Of a stretch of DNA of 64,000 nucleotides, positions 12,201 to 24,200 are shown piece after piece. The position numbers were made by a program, and so were the translations under genes. The notes below the pieces were generated by a model. It searched no databases. It was not told the DNA's origin and saw nothing but the letters and a program-made list of their open reading frames with translations. Within the stretch, counting starts at the first letter, position 1. Each line of letters opens with the position of its first letter. The DNA lies in contig NW_024609835.1 of NCBI RefSeq assembly GCF_016920785.2, positions 26,361,297 through 26,425,296 on the forward strand. Direction: 5' to 3'. The DNA is from Ixodes scapularis (taxonomy: Eukaryota; Arthropoda; Arachnida; Ixodida; Ixodidae).

Positions 12201-15200
12201 CTTAAGTCGTCGCTAAAGGGTGGCGCTGTCACTGTATTTAGTTTGGTCTCGGTGGACGCGAGCGTTCCGGGTTTTTAGCGTGAGTTTCCCAACTCAGCGT
12301 TTTAATAACGTTGGTTCGCTGTCTCCGGATAAACCAATTAAGCACACACAAAAAAAGCAGAGGATCATGCCGCATTCACTGTTTGTAATTGGTTTAGCCG
12401 GCGATAGGCAAAGGTACAAGAACGACAAGTACCATGACAATGCACTTATATGTGGATGACCGCGGCAATATGCGACTACGTGGCCTGATGATAAAAATAG
12501 ATAAACTTATTTGGCCGAGTGATGACGCTTTGCACCGTGCCCACCTTGTTTCTGGCAACCGATAACCAGCACCGCTTGAGCAGAACGCCGAACTGGTGGA
12601 AACTGTTTGTCTTGAAGGAATAAAGTTTCATGGCTTCCGCCTTGGTCTGCAAAGAGAAAATCACTGCGTTGGTATTGGCTTTGTATCAGAGGAAGACATC
12701 TGCAAACCCCTAAAACACTTCATGTTTATCCTCAGCACGGCTCACAAAAAAATGTCCAGACTACAGCATAGCTACGTTTACGTCGACGTGGCTCCACGGG
12801 CTTCGCTCCTACAATTCCGAAGAGAAATGGCTCCACTGTACGCTACTGAGCACAAACCTCACCATATGTCTCCCATCATGGATCCAGAGCTCTTTTTTTT
12901 TTCTTTTCTTTTTTTTTTTAATATCAGCGCCCGCTAAAAGAAAGCTCCGCATGGTAACTAACGCACTTTCGTGCATTAGACAGCAATCGAATATTTATTT
13001 TATTTTTGTCAGCTCTTGAATTTTGTACGCCGCAACAGACTATAGATATAACTTTTAATGTACCTCATACATGTGTGAAGTGTCACTACCTGTTCGCTCA
13101 TTATCTTTCCCCCGTAGGTTGTTCTCCGCTTCGAGTGGACGCTGCCGTTTTCTACGGGAACCGCCATCAGGAACTCCTTGGAAAGTTCCTCAGTGTAGTC
13201 ACCGTAGTCGCCCGCCGCAATCTCGGAGACTGCGAAAGAAACGACGCTTGTATTTGGTCCATTGTCTGCGTTGATGTACGTGCGTATACATAGGCACGGC
13301 GGACAAGACAGCACGGCGGACAAGACAGCACGAAAGTTTCACTGTTCTTTATCATGCAGATTAGCGTATAAGGCATCAAGCCTAACCATCCATGTTTTTG
13401 CCACACGCGCACGTGGATTCTCCCCTACTTTATGTTTATTTATTTATTTCATATATCCTGCAGGACCCATGAAGGCATTACAGGAGGGGAGATGCAAATG
13501 AAGAAATGACATAAAAACACTTATATATAGAAAGAACATAATTTGCGTGCTACCTTGTGCTTCGATTGTACCCGTTTAGCCGTGAACCATATAATGCGTC
13601 GGTGATTTCTGTTGTCTAGAGTTGCCGTACCGCGCTACAGCCTCAGCTGAACTCAGCAGGCTAACGTTCAGCTTGATTGAGCGGGCTAACGTCCTGCTGA
13701 ATTTACCGACCTAACCACGACTTTACGCTGCGATGTAATGTGACGTCACAGCGTCACGAGAATGTAGCAAGCAACGTGGTGTGACATGATGACTTGAATA
13801 CATGAAGTGGAAACACAACACACCTTAGGGTCGCCTGATGTCACGTTGCCACGCCGCCTAAACGTACATATAGGTACGTCGTTATTGCATTCTGTGTGCG
13901 GGACGTTTGAGTGCAAAAAAGCGCTATAATATATGTATAGTTTAACTGAAAGGTTGTTATTACATCAACTGGTAAAGTCTAATGGGGTGATACGAGGCAC
14001 ACACTTGAGCGTTATATATTGGTGCTTGTCAGTGCCCTGTAATGCTCCATTACAGAATTACTGTAATGGGGCATTACAGTATTTAATGCACGCTTGCTCA
14101 GACACTTCAAAAATATTTACACAATGTTATAACAGTAATACCAACTAGAAAATGGTTTATTAAAAACTAAAAAACAAGGCATTTTTAAAATCAATAATAC
14201 TGGTTATGGAGGCTATGTAAGCGGAAAGGCTATTCCAATCAGAGCTAGTGCGAGAAACAAAGGAGTTATAATAAGTGTTAGTTTTGTAATTGGGAATAAC
14301 GACTATGTACTGGTGATCTACGCGGGATGAAACATAAGTAGGTGTCGCTAGAAGTTCACGGCGCATGAAAGGGTTATTTTGGTAAATCTTATGAAATAAA
14401 GCCAGGCGAAAAATGCGTCTACGGTTCATTAGTGTGGGTAAACCAAGGCTATTTTTCATTGAAGTAAACACTGGATGTACGATGGTAATACTGAATGTAC
14501 GATGACTGCCTACAAGAAGTACTCTGGTGCACTTAAAGTATTTGCACCTCTCCCTATTTTTTTTTCTCTCCCTCTGTGATGTACTTTATTTTTTATTTCT
14601 TATTTCGTTTTGTTTTTAACCTTCTTTTCGTGATATAGCAAACCAACTGTAATATATGGTTAAAATCTTTGTTGAATAAATCATGATTTGTACCTCTAGC
14701 TCCCTCTTTCTCAGCTCAAGCTTTTTTTATTTTTGGAAATCATGCTTTCTGCAGCAGATACATGTGTACCACTAGAAGGAAAACAAAAATACTCACCAAA
14801 GTCTGCGGGATTGTGGTAGTTCGGGCAGTGGAGCTCATGCCGTGAGAGGAACCCTAAAAGGTCGTCCACGTGACCGTTGTAAATGCAACGACCATGGGAT
14901 ACCATGTACAACTGCAAGCAAGTTTAGAGGTTCGAATCAGAGAACGTCCACACTACTTACATGCACACGGGCTGAGTGACAAAGATTAGCACGTTTGGCA
15001 AGTCGTCAATATAAAGTAAAACATGAGTGAACCTAAAGCCCAGAAGCACCCTAGAAGCAGCAAATGCGAAATAGTTTATACCATTGCAGTTCACAAAGAC
15101 AGAAGTACCCCTTAAAAATGATACCACTCAGTTATAGAGATATGAGCCAATGTTATGTTTTATTGGCTTATGATGTAGAAGTTGATGTTATAATTTGTAA

Positions 15201-18200
15201 AAGAGCTTTAGGGGTTCACAGCTGGTACCTCCGACCAATATAAGTGTGACATTTGTTCCTAATGCAGAGCATAATTCTGTTTGGAAGAAAAACGTTTTGT
15301 AAAGCTATGTTGATCAGAAATCAGAATGTTTTAATAAAGTTAAGAATATCACTTTGATCAAGTGTTCTAAAGTTTAAATGGAAAGCCAGGTTGTTAGATG
15401 GGCATGAAATTTTTAGGCGGGTGTTTGTCACCAGCTTTATGAAGGGTAACTACTTCTCGCTTTTAATCGCAAGGTTGAAAAGCAGTCCCAGATGATTTTT
15501 AGAATGTACGTCAAACTATGAGTAAGGATAGCTGGGAGAAAGTTTGAGCAGAATCGGTGACCGAACACAGGAGGAGATCATTTGGGGTTTTGCTTTGCAC
15601 TGTAGGAATATAGTATAAAGACGTAATCCAAGAATGAAAAACGTGTGGTCACGCTTTTGTCAATTTGTATTCTTGGAGAGGTTAGAAAGAAGTGTTGATG
15701 AATATTTTAGATATAATTTAAGCCCACTGATTCCCCAATATAAATTTCCTTTCGTATTTTTAGCAAATAAGTATAGTGACATGGTAGTCCAGGGGCGTGG
15801 GAAAAGACGGGACGGACAACACAAAGTTCCAAACACTGCTGAACATATTGGACATATCGTCGTAAATATCATCATCATTCATCATCATTTATTAAAACCT
15901 TGAAGGCCATTGCTGGCATTACACAAGGTGGGTGTAACTGCTGAAGAAACATATACAGGAACAAACAAAAAAGTGGGTTACATGCTGGAAAACATTGTTA
16001 TATAAAGCAGCAAAAACAGAAGAAAAAAAAACACTTAAAACATTTTTAGGGAAAAACAGCTGATGAAACAGAAAAATACCCAAATAAAACATTTCTATAA
16101 ACACGAGTTGACTTTGCTATTAGTGTAAATGCAGATGGATGGTCAGTTGGGATATGAAAGTATTATAATCTGTCTGGGTCACGATACTGTTAGGCAGGCT
16201 ATTCCAGTCCGTTATTGTGAAAGGTGCACATATCGCCGCAATACATAACATTACAAACTTGGCAAGGGATATTATATTACCTTAATAACTAAAATATAGA
16301 CACCCATACATATCAGCGATTATTGTTTCATAACTTATGAGCGCTCTGGAAAAGAAAACAAATTTCACAAATGATTTGTCTGGTAAGTATATCAGAATTT
16401 TTATAAAGTATATAAGGTGTATACAATAAGTTAATATATGTTCTTATTAGTTTGTTTGGTGCCTTCATAACTTTTTTTTTTCACCCGCAAAAAAAAAAAA
16501 TTAAGACACCCCAAAATAAATGAGTTCTTATTATGTTACTCTTGTTTTAAAATTATGCAACTCCATGAGGCATTTAGATTTTTTTTAAATAAGAACCATT
16601 TTGACACACAAGATAATAAATAACATTGCAGAAATGCAAATACTATTTAAAATAATGTCTACGCGTTTAGTTATCCTCAGAGCGCTCAAAAAGCCAACCA
16701 CTACCACCCACGAAGTGTGCAAGAAACAACAACAAAGAAACAAATACAGACTGGACTGGGAATCACGCTAGACGCAGGGACAGTAAGCTTGCACATCGGC
16801 ACGCCTATTGATCGTAGGTATATTTATGTTTCCAGCCAATATGTACCTCTGCACCTTGTCATTTAATTAATTAACCTCCGTAGGCCGCGTCGTTTAACTG
16901 GCTGTCAACGTGCGCCCCCCAAAAAATAGGCTGGCAGGCGTTTTTTGGAACGTACAAAGCGTGACTAAATCAAAACGAAGTACCGATTGCCTGTTTCTTT
17001 TACCTTTTCTTTTTAATGGAGAATTTAATAAAGCAAGGGCACATCCCTTACATCCTGTTTAACCTGTAACTACCTACGTCACGCCTTAAAACGAACAGGG
17101 GGGGGGGGGGGGGGAGAATAGCCGTATTGCGAATATCGCTCCCCACGTCATTAAAGTCGGTAACCCATTTAATTATCGCGCAAACAGGCGTTGCTCACTG
17201 CTCGAGAATACGGGTGGGAGTGCCACTAACTGGGCTTGTTATCAACTTGCGTGGTAAATGCTGACGTTTATAAGAATATTCTTATTCTTATAAATTCCCT
17301 GGTTAGGATTTACTGATATAACATATATATGTTATATCAGTAAATCCTAACCACGGGAATGAGGTGCCGATACTGTGTTCATGCTGGCCGCTGTGTACGT
17401 ACGTAGTCACTTGCCATCGACATGCCTTAGAGAGAGCGACTTTTTTAACATACGTACTTTGTCGAAATGTGAAAAAATCTTCGCACTCGGCGTGTGAATA
17501 GAGCAGATGACGGTGTGTCCATTTTCGGCCATCTCTTTCATGATCTGGACGCACATCAGACTAGAAACGTTGTCCAAACCACTAGAAATAAAACAAAATA
17601 AAATTAGTTTTGTGTAAGAAGTCAATAAAAAAAAGGTAATCAGAACTTCCTGAGTATCTTTCTACGGGGCACGTTTTACTTATTGGACACGCAAATTGAC
17701 ACATGAGAACCCATACTAGAAAATGAGTGTCGCCAGACATTTATTGATTTATCGTGTGCTGAGGGCGAAAGGTAAGACATGACTATAGTTGGCAATAAAA
17801 AGCAATATATTCCCCTAAAATAATTAAATACAGTGACACTAAACTATGACGAAATTAGTGTAACTCTACAAAGCAATTTAAGAAAACCATTTTTTACCAT
17901 TAAATTAGGCGCTCGACTTTAAAAAGGAGAAATCCAGCGATCCCTAAACATAACAATGAACGGAACGCAAGACGCAAAAGTGAGCTGGTATATACTATAC
18001 ATTTGAAGCCACCCTAGACTAAGAAAATACCAAAGTTGACACCAAGAGAAGGAGAACGTGTCAAAGAGAGCTGACAATTTATGGCGAACAGAACCTTTTA
18101 TGTAAGGGTTAAAGCAACTGCAAGAAAGGGGAAGACTCTTAACCACTCACACCACTTTTGTTTGACACAAGGGACGGAAACAGCATCGGACCCTCTACAA

Positions 18201-21200
18201 CGGGGTCACCTTAGGGGACTTTAACACGGATAACACGGGGAGAACGAGGCAGGTGATAGCAAACCGACACGGAGAACAAGCGCCGTTGCCGTCGGATGCG
18301 GGCGCTTTATGGCTTTCCCGCATGCGCGGAAAAAGGGAACCAATGGGAACCAGACCTCGTTGGCTCGTCGAGGAACACGACTGGAGGATTATTCACAAGT
18401 TCCTGAGCAATGGCGAGGCGCCGCCTCTGGCCGCCGGAGAGGGAGCTGGTTCGGGTTTTCCTGCATTCATCTAGACCCCACTCTTGAATAGACTGTTCAA
18501 CCTGCAGTCCCAAATGAATAGAAGAAACAAAATGAAGCTTATTTGATTTAAGTTTAACTTACTAAAGTAAGCGGTCTTTAAAAAAATCCCATTAGTTTCA
18601 CAGCACTGGCAGATATAAAAGGCATACGAACAGTCTACGTTAGCCGCAATACAAATGATTTGTGTTTGAGGGTTTTCACTTCTCCCGTCGAGAGGCGTCG
18701 GGATCCTCTTGGACTGTCTTCACGTAAACTGTTGTTTTATGTTCTTTTTTCTTAATTGTTCTTGATTGTCTTCTTTTTCAATACAGCTGTGTATGTGGTG
18801 GCCGGCTAGCAGGCGCACAAGCGTAAGGGTTGTAATCGTTCTGCTTATCCACGCACACTGACATGAGCACAAAATATCCTGCGAAAATAAAGTACAATTA
18901 CAATTATAATTACAATTAATGTTAGGATGAGTTGCTTGAATGTTAGGCCCATGTTAACAAAAGTTTCGAGTTGTCTTTTCTTATTATTGCCATTTCTTTT
19001 TCTTTTAGAAAAAGTAACAGGACGCTACAAATGACGCTGTTCTTCAACGCGACCGCAGGTCGCGTTGGAGCCAAAGAATGACAAGGAAAATATTGATAGC
19101 ATAAGAGCGGCGCATGCAAAGGGAAAGAGCCAAAAAAAAAAAAAAGATTACGCGAGACCGGGAGGCAGCAATTACATTCGTCAAGGTTGCGTCGGCCGTT
19201 AAATTGATGATGTATCTTTATTCTTCTCGCCGCCACCACGACGGCCGCGACACGGTATAGCGCAAAGACGGAGTTACGCAACAGGTGAAAGAGAGAGTGT
19301 TCGCCTCCTTTGACGCTAAATGCGCTTCGTTACTGCTCTCTGTTGACGGGGGAAAGGTATAAGCCTCGAGGCTCGAATGGACTGGGTTGTAGACGCTCTC
19401 GGAGGAAGCGAAGGTGTTAAGGCACTCCACCTTGTCCCTCTTGTCGTCCTTGTCGAGCATGGGCATGCGCAACTCGACGCTCATGGTTATAGCCTCCTCG
19501 ACCGTGAGCTCTGGCAGTAGTCTGTCCTCCTGCATGACGTAGCAGCTCTGCTTATTGAACAGCTGCTGGTCTCGCACGTAGCCGTTGATCTGCACTTCGC
19601 CCTCGTAGCCCGTGTCACTGCAATAGAGTAAAGGGATTCGGGGGTTGATCTACCGTCGCGAAACAATCCACTGCCATCGTGGCTTTGATAGCTGACTGAG
19701 CTAGAGGTACGACGAAAACCTGTCTGCTCTTTTAGGGTGGAAAGTGACATAGGAAAAAAAATACCATAGCCTTACAACTATGACAATTTGTCTCAGCAGC
19801 TCGCAGTAAATTCCAAAGCTGTGCATTACCTAATAAAATATCGATGGAAAGTAAGGGGAATATTCAGCTGTCTTACTATTTCGTCCGATACGCTAAAATT
19901 GAAGCAATATCTGCTTCCACAGCTTTCGAAGTGGCTGACTTTTTACACCTACATTCTGCTACCGGATGGATCCCCAGGCCACCACTAGCGACCGCGCTAC
20001 TCCCTTTGTCGCTAGAGTCCCCACTGAACTTTGTGGCCTTTTGAGTTCTGTTTATACTTGATCAGCAACCACCACCAAACAATTGTTCTCACCGAGTGGC
20101 TACATGATGCATTGGCTGACATATTTTCTATGACATTGTAGAAAATTACGATAGTTGAGACGCCATCTGACCCGACGTGACCACTCGTACAACAAAGTCG
20201 CCAAGCTATCACTCGTACAACAAAGTCGCCAAGCTACCACTCATTCTCCATATCTTTACACCCCAGTGAAACGTCCTCCTTGTCAACTTTGGCCACTTTT
20301 ACCACAATGGGGACAACTCTCTTGATAGTTATGCTGGAGAAATATTGTGCCATGCAGGAGATGCCCGCCGAGACCCACGCGTCGGCATCTTGAGATCCCG
20401 ACAAAAGCAAGTTCTCCGCTCCTCCGATAGTCCCATTATGACATCCCAGTTCAGGATAAGGTGGATGAGGAGGTACTCCCGTGGACATCGTCTCGCTTGC
20501 CTCGTATTTGTGGCGAACTGCTCAAAGCGTACCAGGGGCCAAACCGAATAATTCGACGGATCTCCGCCACCAACAAGAAGGGCGCCCCTGTTTCACCAGG
20601 TTCGGACCACCGATCAAAACGAACCAAAAGGAAAAAGTAGAAGACTCAGCCAAGTTTAGTGACGCCACCATCTTTCCACAAACCGCTATCACCTCATCAA
20701 ATATACCTATTCTGAGTCTCACAAAGTTCTGATAAAAAGGAGGAGCACTTGTGAAAACTTCAGAATAGCCTAAAGGACGAAAGAAACAGGACGGGTCCAA
20801 GGTTTTTTCCTGCGTTGTTTCATTGTTAATTGACACCCGTCGGTAGCCCATCTGTACTTGTTTTTCTGAAGATTATTTATTTTATTTCACACAAAATCGA
20901 GACCGCAGAAAGAAAAAAAAAACAAAAAAACATTCAGTTGATACTTGTTTTAAACTACATTTTCTGAATAGGGGGCATCTACCAGAAGTGTGCAAGGGTG
21001 TTTAGCTCAGGTCTTCAACAATAAATAACCTCAATTGCCTCTGTAAGCGTTATATTTTTGACAGTTTTAACCACGAATGCGATGCACCGAACAAACTAAC
21101 CAAGACTAAGCGGCATGGAACATATGTTTACAAAATTAGAAAGTGGGCGAGGGGAAGGGATGTTACAGCAGTTTTAGTGCAAAATACACCTTAGGTTTTT

Positions 21201-24200
21201 TTTCACAAATTTCGAGCATTCGAATTAAAACCCGCTACTTTTTTTCCGGAATGGTCCACAAGGATTAGTCACACGAATTACTGTTAGAAGGTCCACGTTT
21301 GACAGGGCTCGCAATGATCATATCTTACCTAAAAAATGTCTTTATGCAAGATGGTGGATGTTTTGTACGCAAGTACATAGGTGATTACAAATTATCCACC
21401 CTCCGGTTCTGTGAAATCTTCTGTTGGCCGAAGGTCGCTTCTCGTATGAGGTCGCTGTCTCTGTACTCACTGCTGTGCAGGTCTGAACCAGTTACGAAAG
21501 TTCAGATGTGACAGCCGTGTGAACGACAATGACTGCCCCTCTTATGATTTGCACGAAGAAAAAGCAGTGTGCAGCGATGCGTTTCTTGTAGTCTGAGGGT
21601 GTGTCTGGTTTTAATATTTTCCGCACAATATGAAGAAAATGTTTCGTCGCGAAGAAGTAAAATTGTCAGCTATGAAGAAGGAGCCGAACTCCTTGCGCAT
21701 CTACGACTGATGACAATAATGAGCGTGAACTGATTCTTTCGGATAGAAGAGTGGCAGATGACGATGCGGCAAATCTTTTGCAAATCAATCAAGACCCAAT
21801 TGCCTTTGAAATTGTGCCTGGACCTAATCCGCCACAAAGCTTTAAAAATGTTTCTGCGAGATGAATACCAAATTGTTTGTGCGGATAATTTATAAATATT
21901 CATCGTATTATATTAATGAGTAAATGACATATCTTGATAAAGAACGTAAGGAATTATAACTATGTTTTCTATGATGTATAAGAAATTTTCTAATCTAGTT
22001 TGTCAGGAAACTATTATGAGGCAGTCCATAATAAAAAGTAAACAAGGCCACAATAAAAAGAAAAAAAAAACGCACGAAAACACTAGCGCCAGCAAGACAG
22101 GGTACATGCAGCGCTTTAATAAGTAGCCAATTATCAACACTCCTTTGGCGCTTTTTCCTCACAAAACTGTCTTTTATAATTTTTTTTTTATTTCCGAATG
22201 GAATTCTTGGGAATATGTTTTTTTGTTGCTCGCCTTTATATGTTGAAACCTGCGTGATAGAAATGCAAAAAAAAGAAACAGTTATAGCTCTCAAAGGGCG
22301 ACTCCTTAATCGCGGTTAGCAAATTTTAGAGCCCAAAATTAATATTTACACAAGCGGGCATTCTATGCGAAAGGAAACGCAGCAAATTTTTGTGTGTCGG
22401 ACTTGGACTAAACAATTAATATTGTTGAAGGAGCGTTCGAAATTTCACCCCCCCCCCCCCCCCAAAGAAAAAAAAAAGAAAAATTGTTTTTGTGAAACAC
22501 TTAATTTTATTTTTGCTGATAGCATGTTCTAAATGTCTAGAATTTGCAAAAAAAAATCCGTGTAGTTAGAAAATAACATATTGAAGAAACGGTTGGCTAC
22601 CACACAATTTAGGTGGGTGCCTAGTACCATAATTAGGTAGTAAATCAATTACAGTAATTGAATTACTGTAATTTAGTTGCTTTTCTTGGTAACTTGTAAC
22701 TCTAATTACTTTCGGCTAAAGTAAATTGTAATTGTAATTTAATTACTTTCTGGCGTCAGTAATTGCAAAATTTCAGGCGCATTTACAATTGCTTTTGCAA
22801 AACTTCGTGGCGCCGACAGAACCTGTCTGAAAGCCTCAGTGTTCGCACAAGCGGCCTAGCTCTCGGTGAAACACTCGCACAAAGTCACACACTCACACAC
22901 AGGCACAACACGAATAGCGTAGCAATGTTTGTTGTTTTGTTGCTTGCACTGCGGGCTGAGAGGCAATCCTCTTTGGAGCCTACCTCAGCGGCGCCCTGTA
23001 GCGCCGTCTACGGTTCGAGCAGCAAACAATAGCGTAAACATGCCAAAATATTGAAAGATAAAAAATTTAGCTTCAGCTTTCAGCTGAGGTTGAGCATTTT
23101 AATTATCTATGGAGTTACTGTCTTTCTTTTTTGGCAGTCCCTCTTCCAGCACTGTCGCATATTTGTATCTTTGTATTATTCTCAAGTTTATTTTCTTTTG
23201 GTTTCACTTCGGATATTATTTGCATACGCATTCGGGAGACTGACCTTCCACCTGTGAATATTGACACAAGTCATTCGGGAGCCCCGCTTTGGTTCTTATA
23301 TACTTCTGATCCATTATAAGTTCTGCTCAATGTAAATAATTGCAATACCACGATGTTTGTACGTGAATACGGTCATATTAGCGCGCGTGGATTTAGTTTT
23401 ATTTTAACACTTGTAAAATATTCATATATGACTAATTGTCGCATTTCTCTTTGCCTGGCTAACAAAAGTCTGTCAACCCAATTATTTTCTTTAGCGATCT
23501 GGCGTCTTCCAGCACATGAACTAATTTATTATTATTTATTAAAAATATAGAAACGTAGTACTTCATTGCCTCAAACTGTCAATTTCTATAAAGAATTTAG
23601 CAAAATTAATAAAAAGAAAGTGTAATACGTGACATTTATGCAGCGATGCTTAAGCCTCATCAAACATTGGGGCAAGGAATAAACAAATGTGTTGCACCCT
23701 ATACAACCCGTTTAAAGTTATATGGCCCGAGTCGGGTCGCTCTTAGAAGTAAGTAATTGTAAAGTAATTGCGTTAATTTTTAAAAAAATAATTTGTGAAT
23801 GTAATTAATTAGTTTTCATGTAGTAGTAATTGTAATTGTAGTTAAACTACTTTTGAAGCCAAGTAATTGTAATTGTAATTAAATTACATTTTGGGAGTAA
23901 TTTACCCATGTATACTAACTTCCTAATAACATTCCCTATGGTTCTAGAAAATACAAAATATTAAAGACGCCGTGTTGAGTCCAAGCAGGAGCACCAAGAA
24001 GAGGACACCTTATGATATTTCTTTATTTTTTCTCTTAGTCAACTTGAAGTTGGGTGTTAGCTACCATACGTTTTTGTTTGTTTTCATAAAACTATTACTT
24101 AAATTGCACGTGTTACATTTTTAAAGCCACGTTTTGTTGGGTTTTAATTAAATGAAACATTCTCTAGTTTATGCAGAAACGACCCTATAGATTGAGGGCC

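Larger units (their letters stand above)
13230..14796 (-). other. ABCG intron with LINE fragments and a hairpin
   Basis: This intron contains a 17-bp tandem duplication near 13297-13333, a possible LINE 3' piece (13436-13520), a hairpin (14037-14079) and a non-LTR C-terminal fragment (14160-14471). Confidence 0.6.
14912..17457 (-). other. ABCG intron
   Basis: A 2.5 kb intron holding the LINE 3' end above, a G run near 17099-17114 and a 54-bp perfect palindrome at 17300-17353. The segment 15100-15640 looks like decayed repeat DNA but I cannot name it. Confidence 0.6.
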
